DNA of 64,000 nt from Salminus brasiliensis. Its lineage: Eukaryota > Chordata > Actinopteri > Characiformes > Bryconidae. Where the stretch lies: positions 30,093,721 to 30,157,720 of the forward strand of contig NC_132900.1 of the NCBI RefSeq assembly GCF_030463535.1, read 5' to 3'. Below, piece after piece: positions 46,166-57,411 of the stretch (positions within the stretch are counted from its first letter, which is position 1; each line of letters opens with the position of its first letter). A model generated the notes under the pieces. That model was not told the origin of the DNA, searched no databases, and was given only the letters and a program-made list of their open reading frames with translations. Made by a program: the position numbers and the translations under genes.

Positions 46166-47640
46166 GCACCACCCCTCCGAAAAGGGTGGAGGGTTGGGTG
46201 GTGGGGTTGAAATGTTTTTGTAGTTGGACAATATCTAAAAATGACCCTTTTTTTAGTAGTATAAGATGAGATCATGCATTTTTTTCAAATGCTACTTTTT
46301 GCATGCTTATTTATGGTTTCAACCGCTCTGTTTTTCACCACATGCTGTTAGAGTTTGAAAGCCGGCCCATTTGGCTTGGTTGTGGTTGTGAGACAGTCAC
46401 TATCCAGCACCTGGGTTAACCAAAAACAGCCTAAAAGCCTCCCCAGAACTGTGAAAACAACCCAACAAAATGATTCAACAGGCTCAATCCAGCATTTTTT
46501 ATGGGGGGACATTTTGGCCTATTTTCCATTCAATGTAATCACGTAGCTAACAATGTAATTAAGTATGTAATTACCTTTTTAAATGGCATTACAAAACATC
46601 ACAAATACCCCAGTCATCTAAGAGCTAAAGCCCCAAACCATGGAGATGCTCATAACACCTTACTTCTCTTCCCTGTAATGGAAACTGGCTGCCGCAGGTT
46701 GAGTGACGCATCGGGCAAAGGGTCAAGCAGGCATCTCTTAAAAAGTGAAGTTGGCATAAGAGGCTTTTCTGATTCATCTCACATGTTCTGTCGCTGACTT
46801 TCGCCCCCCTTTGCCCGAGCCTAATAAAATCGGGGGCTTCTGAGATCAGATTAAAACAGAACATGAATAGGGAATAGAAACTTCGGCCTTTGAGACAGGC
46901 CCAGGTCTTTGCAGCAACAGCATATTGACCCCCCCCAAGAATTCACATAAAGCCAAATATAAAGCACACCCAGACGGCCTGAGGAGCAGATGGTGTCTAG
47001 GTTACGCAAAGCCAATGCACAAAGAACGTGTAGCGCCACTATGCTTGGGTCTATCCTTAGAGCCCAGACTGCTGTGCTTGGCAAATTGGGAAACCAAAAA
47101 AACACAAAAGAGGAAGATAGACTTTCCCTAAATTCACTTTCAGTGTGCGTCCAGTTCTCGGCCACCTATTCGGCAAGGCAAATCTGCTTCCGTCACAATA
47201 GCCTTATCAAGTGACTTTGAACATATCTCGGGACAAACCTACCAAGGTTTGGACTGACTGGACCAGCCTTCAGACTTGGAATCTACCTCGAGGTCAGAGC
47301 ACATAGAGCAGGTAGGTGCATGCCAGCTGCCGGTTTGGTCATATTTTTCCAGGACAACAAGCCAAAAATGAAGAACTGAGGACGTTTCTCCTCTGGTAAA
47401 GACCAAACGCATTTAAGTAGCGTAGTAAAGTATTCAAATTAGAGGTCAAGATTTATAGGTGCAGGTCAATGACACAAATCCCGAGTCCCTTTCCTGGGAA
47501 ATGCAAATTAATAAGAAAATGCAACATATTTACCGGTAATCCAGTACTTATGCATGCAAACAATGTTCTGACACGCTTTGATGGAGGTTCAAGACTGGGT
47601 TTCAATAGGATTCGGTGCTTTCTACCAACAACCCGCACTG
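46166..47640. other. Intergenic sequence, nothing recognised
   Basis: No gene is supported. The minus-strand frame 46851-47165 has no recognisable domain. Confidence 0.4.
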
Positions 47641-47657
47641 CTGTTGTTGAGACACGG

Positions 47658-47762
47658 GGTATGGGGTAATCTAACCTAATCTAATCTAATGGGGTAATCT
47701 AACCTAATCTAATCTAATGGGGTAATCTAACCTAATCTAATCTAATGGGGTAATCTAACCCT
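47658..47762 (+). repeat. 28-bp tandem repeat
   Basis: About 3.6 almost identical copies of a 28-bp unit built from GGGGTAATCTAACC plus TAATCTAATCTAAT. Confidence 0.9.
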
Positions 47763-47799
47763 GCACTGCCGAGTCTCTTCTAATTGTCTTAGCCCATTG

Positions 47800-48600
47800 G
47801 CTGGGTTGTTCTTGTGATACAGTCTATAACCCAGCTAATAAGTTATAATTAATAATAAGCTTTAATGTTATAGGTAATGCAGTCTATAACCCAACTACTG
47901 AGCTATAAGTAATCCATCATCTTGGTTGTTATGGGTAATACAGTCTATAACCCAGCTACTGAGCTATAATTAGCCCATCATCTTGGTTGTTATGGGTAAT
48001 ACAGTCTATAACCCAGCTACTGAGCTATAATTAGCCCATCATCTTGGTTGTTATGGGTAATACAGTCTATAACCCAGCTATTGGGCTATAATTAATCCAT
48101 CATCTTGGTTGCTATGGGTAATACAGTCTATAACCCAGCTACATAGCTATAATTAGCCCATCATATGAGTTGCTATGGGTAATACAGTCTATAACCCAGC
48201 TACATAGCTATAATTAGCCCATCATATGAGTTGCTATGGGTAATACAGTCTATAACCCAGCTATTGGGCTATAATTAACCCATAATCTTGGTTGTTATGG
48301 GTAATACAGTCCATAACCCAGCTACGGAGCTATAATTAGCCCATCATATGAGTTTCTATGGGTATTACAGTCTATAACTTAGCTATTGGGCTAAAATTAA
48401 CCCATAATCTTGGTTGTTATGGGTAATACAGTCCATAACCCAGCTACGGAGCTATAATAAGCCCATCATATGAGTTTCTATGGGTATTACAGTCTATAAC
48501 TTAGCTATTGGGCTAAAATTAACCCATCATATGGGTTGTTATGGGTAATACAGTCTATAACCCAGCTACTGAGCTATAATTAATCCATCATATGGGTAAA
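47800..48600 (-). repeat. 61-bp satellite array 3 (inverted relative to arrays 1 and 2)
   Basis: About 13 units carrying TAATACAGTCTATAACCCAG, the reverse complement of the core at 6.1-8.4 kb. The main subtype continues CTACTGAGCTATAATTAGCC. The array ends at about 48598, only some 55-70 bases before the p2ry12 coding exon. Confidence 0.9.
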
Positions 48601-48642
48601 CTTGAACTGTACTTATTTGATAACACGTCTCTCCATTGGTTT

Positions 48643-48670
48643 CTATTTATCTAGAGCCACCATCTATCTC
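48643..48670 (+). promoter_or_regulatory. p2ry12: Splice acceptor and start context of p2ry12
   Basis: TTTCTATTTATCTAG (AG at 48653-48654) is a plausible acceptor. The next bases, GCCACCATC, look like an ideal Kozak context in which the ATG is ATC. The real in-frame ATG follows nine bases later at 48671. Confidence 0.5.
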
Positions 48671-49747
48671 ATGGAGCTCACAACAGCCCTGTCAGCATTC
48701 CCGGTCCACTTCACCAACCAGACCAATGGAACCAACGGATCATGTTCCCGTGACAATGTGCTGAAGACAACTGTCTTCCCTATCCTGTATTCCCTCCTCT
48801 TCCTGCTAGGACTGTCTCTCAACATCCTGGCAGTGTGGGTGTTCTTCAGCATTCCCAGTCGCTCCCACTTCATTATCTACCTGAAGAACATCGTGGTGGC
48901 AGATGTCCTCATGACCCTCACCTTCCCCTTTAAGATCCTGTCGGACTCCAACCTGGCCTCCGTCGGCATCCGCGTCTTCGTCTGCCGGGTGTCTTCTGTG
49001 CTCTTCTACCTCACCATGTACATCAGCATCCTCTTCTTCGGCCTGATCAGCGCCGACCGCTGCAGGAAGACCCTCTGGCCCTTCGTGGGCACCAGCCATA
49101 AACGGCTGACCCGCAGGAAGCTCCTCTCAGGTGCCATCTGGGCAACCCTGCTGGTGCTTTCGCTGCCCAACGTGATCCTGACCAGCAAGCCTCCAGCCTC
49201 CAAAGACTTCAAATGCAGTGACCTGAAGACTCCGCTGGGGCTGATGTGGCACGAAGTGGTCAACCATATCTGCCAGGTCATCTTCTGGGGCAACCTGATC
49301 GTAGTCATAGTGTGTTACGCTCTTATTACCAAAGAGCTTTACAGCTCTTTCACACGAACCCGAAGTGGACCAGCGCAGGGGTATGCGGCCGGAACGAGCA
49401 CCTCCCAGAGAAAGAAGAAGGTACGAGTGAACGTCTTCCTCGTCCTGGCGGTGTTCTTCATATGCTTCGTGCCCTTCCACTTCGCTCGGGTGCCCTACAC
49501 CATGAGCCAGACAAGGGGGCGTCTTTTCAACTGCCAGCAGCAGTTGATCTTCTTCCAAGTGAAGGAAAGCACACTGTGGCTGTCCTCCCTTAACTCGCTG
49601 CTGGATCCGCTGATCTACTTCTTCCTCTGCAAGTCGTTCAGGGATTCCCTGTTCAACATCCTGCAGCTCTCACCTGGCAGATGCAGGGCACTGCAGGAAA
49701 GCATGGACACCACCGCTGGCAGCAGCCCAATGGGAAACACTGCCTGA
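48671..49747 (+). CDS. p2ry12: P2Y purinoceptor 12 (ADP receptor)
   Basis: 358-residue class A GPCR. In mammals it is the Gi-coupled ADP receptor of platelets and microglia. Seen: three N-glycosylation sequons (Asn 16, 19, 22); seven hydrophobic segments; the Cys 105-Cys 182 pair; Cys 25 and Cys 288 for the second P2Y12-type disulfide; TM6 FVPFHFAR (267-273); VKESTLWL at TM7; DPLIY (312-316). P2RY12-type wording includes CQVIFW, ITKELY and YTMSQT. Odd: the DRY site reads ADRC (Cys 131). Start: first in-frame ATG of the exon; an acceptor (TTTATCTAG, AG 48653-48654) lies 16 bases upstream, so 5' UTR is probably spliced on. A long satellite lies just upstream. It could be another member of the P2RY12/13/14 group, but sequence and position favour p2ry12. 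Confidence 0.88.
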   Translation: MELTTALSAFPVHFTNQTNGTNGSCSRDNVLKTTVFPILYSLLFLLGLSLNILAVWVFFSIPSRSHFIIYLKNIVVADVLMTLTFPFKILSDSNLASVGIRVFVCRVSSVLFYLTMYISILFFGLISADRCRKTLWPFVGTSHKRLTRRKLLSGAIWATLLVLSLPNVILTSKPPASKDFKCSDLKTPLGLMWHEVVNHICQVIFWGNLIVVIVCYALITKELYSSFTRTRSGPAQGYAAGTSTSQRKKKVRVNVFLVLAVFFICFVPFHFARVPYTMSQTRGRLFNCQQQLIFFQVKESTLWLSSLNSLLDPLIYFFLCKSFRDSLFNILQLSPGRCRALQESMDTTAGSSPMGNTA

Positions 49748-50420
49748 ATGACTGGTTGTAAATAATGCAACAGTCAATAGGATGTGGGAAGGATACGGAT
49801 ACAATCCAGTAGAGAGTCTTGTGGCTAGCAGGAAGGTAAGTAAGCAGGTAGATAGATAGACGTACGTCATTGTTTCTGGAGGAAACTGAAGTCTACCCAT
49901 TTAACTGCTTAATGAAGATGTTTCATGAAGTAAATGACATTGCATTGGTCAGAAACCCCTAAATTTAAGTAACCGTCAAATGGTACAATTGACAAGTGTA
50001 GGGACTAGCATTGTCTTGGTTGCAATTGCACCTGTCAAGGGGTGAGATATACTGTACATACAAGGCAGCAAGTGACAAGACAGTAGTGGTTCTTAACGGT
50101 GATGGACAAAATGGCTAGACGACTGGGTCAGAACATCTCCAAAACTTTAGGCCGGTCTTGTGGGGTGTTCCCGATATGCTGTGGTCAGTACCTACCAAAT
50201 GTGCTCCAAGGAAGGACGACCCAAGACTCCTGGTTGGTGAGGCGACCCCACCTCACACCTCATAAGACGTGAAGAAACTGCTGCAAGTCCTCGAAAGATC
50301 AGAGCTGTTTGAATACACAATGTTAGTTGAGTGTATATACAATGCTTTTTAAAAAAATATCATATCCAATGCCCATATGTGATTTATGGTATGAATGTAG
50401 GACACCTCGAAATAAAGTGT
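49748..50420 (+). other. p2ry12: p2ry12 3' UTR candidate
   Basis: The first AATAAA after the stop is at 50411-50416. The interval includes a Tc1-like relic (about 50020-50340), so the 3' UTR, if this signal is used, is partly transposon-derived. Confidence 0.4.
50020..50340 (+). mobile_element. Internally deleted Tc1-like transposon, copy 3
   Basis: CACCTGTCAAGGGGTGAGAT, AAGGCAGCAAGTGACAAGAC, ATGGCTAGACGACTGGGTCA and GGTCTTGTGGGGTGTTCCCG match copies 1 and 2. The C-terminal part is short and frameshifted. Confidence 0.7.
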
Positions 50421-51910
50421 TTCTTAATTTCTTCAAGTAAAGTGAAGTGAAATAACGAATAAACGAGATGTAGGACTATGAAGAACCCTGCAAAAGGTTA
50501 AAGGACCTCCACATAACCTTAAAGGTTCTTCACCAAGGTCTTGCCCAGAAACGTTCGCCCAAGCCAAAGCACAGGCAAATAAAGCTAATCCACCTCCACC
50601 CATGTTCAGTTGCAGCAATTCCCATTGGTTTAGCTGCTGATAGCATGCAGCTTTGAGGAAACCTCTGGAATAAGGTCATGGAAATCTACCAATAAAAGCA
50701 TCACCAAGCTCCTGAAAAGCCTCACGTCCCACGAAGCTCTACTGAGACCACGACTAAGTGGAAGGCATATGGCAGGAGGCCAGTCTTCTTTCTACTCCAA
50801 GAATATTTGACTGTTCTCTACATTTGCTCTCACATAGAGCATGCCAAAGAGTCCCTTGGCGGTTCTGGAGCATGTGGAAAAGGCTTTCACGGTTTTTCGA
50901 AACCCTGTGGACCTTCAGAATTGCGGAAAATGCTCAATTTATGGGAGAATATATATTCAGCATACTCGACTAACATTAGCACTATACAGTAATGTTTGTA
51001 AACCCATGTCTGACAGTATCACTTGTATCTGATCATGGTGTTGAAATATTAATCTTGGCATAGTTGCATAATAAGAGTTTAGTGCTAGGAATGGACATAC
51101 TGTGCCAGTGCCGGGTTGGGGGTGGGGGGGCGGTCTCACACTCTACAAGCAAGGAAGCTAAAGCTGGGAAAGCGATGCTAAGCTAACTTGGCTTCAGTCT
51201 TCTCAGTGTGCTCAGGGGACACTGAAAGGACATCGACAGGACATCCTTTTAGACTCGGGGAACAATTCCAAAAATATTTACAGTGTTTTGGTTACAGTGC
51301 TAAAAGCAACACAAACTATGCTACATGGCTCCTGTGTAAACCAGCCAATCAGAGCAGAGCCACTACAAAAGGAGAAGCAGCATGTTTAGTTGTGAGCCAA
51401 ATAACAAGGTGGTAAATAGGATTGTAAAACTGTATCTGAGCATTTTTCACCCCAACTAAAGTCACATCCTTATAATTTATACATTAAATATCATCTTTAA
51501 TGCTCAATAAATGCAAAATTTGAATGCAACTTTAATAAAAGACAGAAAAAAAGGTAATTTTGAAAAAAATCTGAGTTTTAAATTGCAATTTTACTTCAGT
51601 TCAATAGTTTAAAGAGGTTTAATAGTAAAAACAAAGGATACCACCTGAACCATCTATGTATACAGAAATGTTTAATATGCCTTATGAGAGAGTGTTAAAT
51701 AAAAACACGAAGGCGCACAGCCTTGTTAACAAGAGCCTTTCAATTTCCTGAAATATGCAAAGCACTATTTTGCATTGTGCATAAAGGGCCTAAAAACAAA
51801 TGTCATTCCAGAGAACCTTTGTAAATAAAAAAATAAAAATACATGACTTCTCAGACCTCTCTGAAGTTGATGTTTGGACGTTCTTCTGTTTGCACTTCTA
51901 CTATTTTAGG
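50421..51910. other. Intergenic sequence, nothing recognised
   Basis: No gene or repeat family identified. Confidence 0.4.
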
Positions 51911-51915
51911 ACATC

Positions 51916-52240
51916 ACACCCCAGCCAGCATGCTCATGGGGAATGTGAACTAGGTGGGTTCCAAGTGAACATGGGCTCTGAGTGGGTTTGTACATGTGTT
52001 GTTTCTGTGTCCCAGTTGGACTTACCGAATGGGCCCCATTGTTACAGCCCACCCTAATTTCACATGGGTTCCATCTAGGCCCCAATGTGCAGTATACACC
52101 CCAGATGGGGCCCATACCTAACCCCTCCTGATCCCATCACTGACCCGGGTGGGCATCCATATGTGGGGCCAACGTGGATCCTGAGGACAACACTTTCTGA
52201 TTCTCAGGCTACTCACACAGGCCCCGCATTCATAGACTAG
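51916..52240 (+). mobile_element. CCAGCCAGCATG inverted-repeat element, copy 4
   Basis: Starts CCAGCCAGCATGCTCATGGG and carries CATGGGTTCCATCTAGGCCC and GGTGGGCATCCATATGTGGG. The right terminus is worn. Confidence 0.75.
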
Positions 52241-53198
52241 AGTATCTGTGAGCAGAAATTGCAAGAATGTGTTGGTAGTTAATTATATAATGAGACATAA
52301 ACAATCTTACGTAGCTGAATGCACTCATTAGAAGTCCCCAGACTGGGAGGCTTGTGACAGTGGACGGCTGAAGCCCTTGCTGGGGTTTGAACTTATGATC
52401 TCTTCACATTTGAGTAAGTGTTGAGAGAGTCTGATGTAAATGGCTTCACAGCTCCAGAGTGGTGTAACTGTCTAACAGCTTGTCAAGAGACGGGATGTTT
52501 CCTAATGTAGACAGAGTTGACTGGTGTAAAAATGCCAAAAATGAACATTGTGATGCAAACCTTTTATGACATCACACATTTCCTTTAATGTTACAGGTTA
52601 ACTTTCCTGGAACCTTCTAAAAACACTGCTGAGCGCCCCTCTAACGCTCTCTGCTAGCTGAGAAGACTGTGTTGAAGGAGCTTCGGCCACCCCCTACTAA
52701 ACTGAAATATGAAAGGAAGCTTACATCAACACAACAATGACCCGTAGCACACAAGCCGAATCACGCAAGCGTGGTATGGCGAAAGAACAAAAAAAGACGG
52801 GTAAGCGTTTTCCAGTGGCCTTGAGAGCAGCCTAGCAACCGGCCTAGCGACCGTGCTTTCACAACTCAACAGAGCATCACTGAGGAACGGTAAACTGCGC
52901 CATCTAGTTCTGGATTCGAATGGTTTCGCTGTAAAATCCAATCCAAGCCGTTGTTTTCGGATAATAAGGGGATGTGAGATCACTTCCATTCATTCGTTTA
53001 TTCATTCATTCACTCTGCCATTATTAGAAAATGACAGATATGGTTTTATGATCCTTCATGTGTAATCCCCAGTGACCTAAACCCTTCGTGTTTATACGAA
53101 ACTGAGAATTGAAAATTCACTTTTCTACTACTTCTCCTTTTTCTCAGGGTTGCTTCATTCTGCTGCAGCTAGCGGAAAGGGCTGTACAACAGTGGCGT

Positions 53199-53200
<2 letters not shown>
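52241..53200. other. Intergenic sequence, nothing recognised
   Basis: No gene is recognised before the GA microsatellite at about 53206-53230. Confidence 0.4.

Positions 53201-53205
<5 letters not shown>

Positions 53206-53231
<26 letters not shown>
53206..53231 (+). repeat. GA dinucleotide microsatellite
   Basis: (GA)n of about 26 bases. Confidence 0.9.
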
Positions 53232-53234
<3 letters not shown>

Positions 53235-53251
53235 AGGGGGTAGAATGACTC

Positions 53252-53437
53252 ACACTATGTCCAAATATATAGTATATATATTTAGTCCCTGTAGAGGAGT
53301 ACTGCTAATAGAATAGGACTCTCTGGAGCAGATCAACATCAACCTATTGGGACCATGCTCCATCTAATGCTTTTGGGGATTGTTGAGGTGGGTGGTGATC
53401 ATCCAACATCCTGACCTCACTAACGCCCTTGTCGCTG
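53252..53437 (-). mobile_element. Family M MITE, truncated
   Basis: CACTATGTCCAAATATATAG, then TAATAGAATAGGACTCTCTG, ending at CTTGTCGCTGAATACACAGT, where the minisatellite takes over. Confidence 0.7.
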
Positions 53438-53975
53438 AATACACAGTACTGCAATAGTTATTACAGTAATAATCACAGTAATAATCACAGCACTGTAACA
53501 TATTGCAGTAATAATCAAAGCAATAATAGCTATTACAGTAATAATCACAGCACAAACAGCTATTACAGTAATAATCATAGCACTGTAGCCATTATTACAG
53601 CAATAATCACAGCACTATTAGCTATTATGGTAATAATCACACCACTGTAACTGTTATTACAGTAATAATTACAGCACTAATAGCTATTATGGTAATAATC
53701 AAACCACTGTAACAGCTATTACAGTAAAAATCACAGCACTGTAACGGTTCTTACAGTAATAATCACATCACTAACAGCTATTACAGTAATAATCACAGCA
53801 CTGTAATGGTTCTTACAGTAATAATCACATCACTAACAGCTATTACAGTAATAATCACAGCACTGTAATGGTTCTTACAGTAATAATCACATCACTAACA
53901 GCTATTACAGTAATAATCACAGCACTAACAGCTATTACAGTAATAATCACAGCCCTGTAGCCATTATTACAGGAA
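53438..53975 (+). repeat. ATTACAGTAATAATCAC minisatellite
   Basis: About 14 variants of GCTATTACAGTAATAATCAC followed by AGCACT(G)TAAC. The end half repeats a 69-70 bp double unit three times almost exactly. Frames through it are low-complexity Asn/Ser/Tyr strings. Confidence 0.85.
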
Positions 53976-54745
53976 CTGTTTCTACATTTGTATTAAAAAC
54001 ATTGCTGCATTAATTTAAAGACTAAATTACAAACATTAAACACATCACAAATTCTTTATGGTATTCTGTTCAATATATTACACATTGTTTTTATATGTAG
54101 GTACTAAATAAAAAAGCAGGTGAGAAGCTTCACCAAATGGAGCTAGCTGGCTACAGACAGGGGCTCACACACACACATGTATCCAGTAATGTTACTCCTA
54201 CACCAAACTGAATTCTGTCGAATGTTCATGTATAAATAGTTTATTGCTAGCAAAGGAGGGAGCGTCTCTGTAGTGCTCCTCTCTCAGCGGGCCTACAGTG
54301 AAGCTCGCCTCACGGAGCAATGCGGCACCACAGAATGGCGGCAGGGAGAGTCGAGTTCAGCTCCCTTAAGACTCTCTACTCGTACAAACACGTATCTATT
54401 AAGGAAACAGAGCTTGCAACACCACGTTTCACACCTTGGTTCACACATTTCACAAAGATACGAGCTGAAAGAGCTTGGCTAATAAAGTAAGCAAGCTTGG
54501 AAGGCGAGGTGACAGACCACTAGCCTATATGTTTATCTCCAAGACGGCGTTCAGCGACTTGCGTGACGATAAAAAAATAGCAACCGAGCTGAAAATCAGG
54601 GAAATTAACCATTCTTGTTCAAAATCCTGCTCAAAATGACCTTTCTGCGAATTCACCCACCACTGAATTTCGACCATGTGATCTACAGTATTATGCAGTA
54701 TCAGGCTTCATTATATAGCCGTAATGCTGTGAAACATACAGATAT
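53976..54745. other. Intergenic sequence, nothing recognised
   Basis: No gene or repeat family identified. Confidence 0.4.
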
Positions 54746-54747
54746 TT

Positions 54748-54862
54748 GCTACAGTCTAGTGGAAAACCTTCTTCGTCTCTAGACAGTAGAGACAGTTACT
54801 CATTGATTTCAGAAGAAACAATCAATGAGCAGGTGTCCCAATACTTTTGTCCTGCAGATTTA
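54748..54862 (-). mobile_element. Family M MITE, right-end fragment
   Basis: AGACAGTAGAGACAGTTACT and GAGCAGGTGTCCCAATACTT, as in the complete copies. The rest is missing. Confidence 0.7.
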
Positions 54863-54904
54863 CTAAAAGCATAAAGGACGTTAGACCTAAACACCATGGA
54901 AAAT

Positions 54905-55031
54905 GGAGATGTGCACTCTTATAAATAAAGGCGATGCCATAGAAGAACTTCTTGGTACCAGAAGTGGCTGTTCTATGGCATCGCTTAAAGAGCCCTGTGT
55001 AACACCTTCATTTCTAAGAGTGCACATCTCC
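54905..55031. mobile_element. Small palindromic MITE with about 27-bp inverted ends
   Basis: GGAGATGTGCACTCTTATAA at the left pairs with the reverse complement of the right end (GGAGATGTGCACTCTTAGAA), and the inner segments GCGATGCCATAGAAGAAC and GTTCTATGGCATCGC also pair. The whole 127-bp unit can fold into one hairpin. Confidence 0.8.
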
Positions 55032-56295
55032 TCCATCTGACATAAGGAGATGTTCACAGAGACGGCGATGATCCAGTATATACACTTTAAGAAATGGTAA
55101 TATGACCAAGTTTGTTTGCTTCTTTCGTTTTGCTTAGTTTTCCAAAGCTAATGTAGCCAGAGGTGACAAGTATCGAAGTACAAAAACTCCTTAAATTCTT
55201 AAATTTTAAAAAACAGCCTCGTCACTCCTATTTCATTTGTTTTTATTCCGGCTCGTCATCCTTCAAAAAAAGCCCTCTTCAGATAAATCCACCATCCGGA
55301 AAGTGTGAGTCTTATTGTGATTGGACGAGAAGTATAAACAGACTCCATTCTGACTCCCTTTTGGTTTATAGGCCATCCATCACACCTGCACACGTCTCAT
55401 CACTCTCCAGCGAGCTCACAGCAGACTGTGTCTGTAGTCTAGTATGAAGACTGTGTCCGTGGCAGAGACTCAAGAGACCTGCAGTGAACCGTCCCGACTG
55501 AGCCCCACATTTACACTCCAATAAAGCTGATTGATCACACGCCTCTGAAGTCTGACTTTCTGCAGCTTTACAAAACGTCTAGACAACGACTCCTCATATT
55601 CTCCTCCATGAAGCTCATGTTAATGCTCAGTAGAGCACAGAGACGCTCCTTTAATAGAGCTGATATTACTGAAATGCTTCATTTTCAATGGGCAGATCTG
55701 CAGCTGAAACAGGAGCCTAGTGCAGCCCAACATTTTTAACATCAACATTTTAATAGATCATTCTCCTCATTATAGCTTTTAGAGAAATGGGTTTTGGGGA
55801 GGAGGGGGGGGGGTAGTGCACTATAGACCCCTGTGGCGCGGCCTAAGCTTTCGGCCTTTGTTTTCCTTCCATTACTTTTACTTTTCTACTTGAAGTCATT
55901 CTGAAACCAGTACTAGTTACACTTTTACTGGAGCAAAAAGCTTCAGTTGATACTTCAGCTTCTATAGAAGTCTGTTAAACCCTAGCATCTCCACCAGCTG
56001 GCATTTTGCGAACCTCCATTTCTTTCGTTTCCACAACCCACCACTCCGCATCTCTTTCCTGTTTTTCAGCCTAGTCTCTCAGTCCTGAGAGGAAGGCCAG
56101 CCTTCTCAGCAAACAGCAGCCACCCACAACCTCAGCCCAACTCTGGTTTCTGGGTAGATAGCGGGTGTCGCATCTCATGACTAGACTTTAGCAATTCTGC
56201 CTAGCCTGCAGACTAGCCAAAGACATAGCATCTCGTACAAAGACACACATGATGGCAACATTTATGCTGACCAAGCTGAAAGACCAACTATAAAA
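55032..56295. other. Intergenic sequence, nothing recognised
   Basis: Poly-G at about 55803-55812. No gene identified. Confidence 0.4.
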
Positions 56296-56299
56296 CACT

Positions 56300-56652
56300 G
56301 TAAGGCCAAATGTTGGTGGGATGAGTTGAGGATGAGGTGGGGTGGTGATCATCATCCAACATCCTGATCTCACTAACAGCGCTCCTGTCGCTGAATGCAA
56401 TCAAATCCTCACAGCGATGCTCCTCTCAAATCTAATAGAAAGTTTCTTCTTTAGACAGTAGAGACAGTTACTCCAACAAAAGCAGGTGACAATTTTCGAA
56501 TTCCCTTGATTTGGTAAGAAACAGTGAATGAATAAGCAGATGTCCCAATACTTTTGTCCATGTGTGTGTATATAAATCCTTAACTCATCAATTTTAGATA
56601 TCTGAATGCAATTATTACAAGGGGTGTCCACAAATATTTAGACGCATAGTGT
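56300..56652 (-). mobile_element. Family M MITE, rearranged
   Basis: GATGAGGTGGGGTGGTGATC through AGATGTCCCAATACTTTTGT (to about 56560). Another M terminus, GGGGTGTCCACAAATATTTA, lies at 56620-56640 in the opposite sense, so two copies may have been joined. Confidence 0.65.
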
Positions 56653-57355
56653 AGCTGTACATGTATGTGCATTTACAGAACAGATGTGTCAGATCCTATC
56701 TGACGATCTAAAGTTAGCTCTAAAGATCTAAAGTGAGCTCAGAGGGTGGATTAGACTTTATTTCTGCTGAAATATGGAATAAATCTCATAATTGATCTCA
56801 TAACTAATCTCATAACTTAAATGACTGATCATCCATTTATGTTTTTAGAAAGCTGTTGAAGCTTCAAGAGTTTATTTTGAGTTTATTGTCATCTGCAGCA
56901 GAAACAAGCAGTTCCTCCACTTACCGACAATCTTATAAATATCATATAAAGAGATATAAAGAGAAAGAATAATATAACAGAGAAACAGAATGAGTATAAT
57001 TAAATTATATATATTATGTATAATTTAATAATATATATTTTATGTAAAATTATGTATATATACTAAAAAAAAGCTACGAAAAAAAACAACAAAATTTCCT
57101 CGAGACAGTTTAACAACAATTTTTTTAACAATGAATAGTTTTTTAATTTATTAGTTCTCCTGCCCAAAAATTCAAGGACATGCTATTAGCATTTTGAATT
57201 GTGATCAATCAGAATAAATTGTAGGATATTGTTGTGATTAACAAGATTAAAATTGTTAATAGATTGGCATTATATACATACATTATATTATATATATATA
57301 TATATGTATTATATTATTATATATATATATATATATATTATTACATATATGTTTA

Positions 57356-57411
<56 letters not shown>

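Noticed and set aside
48602-48670. Longer N-terminus for p2ry12 from 48602
   Set aside because: It would begin with TTG and cross a probable splice acceptor next to the satellite; the first ATG is at 48671.
49006-49558. Minus-strand frames opposite p2ry12 and p2ry13 (also about 59168-60178)
   Set aside because: They are shadows of the GC-richer receptor exons on the other strand.
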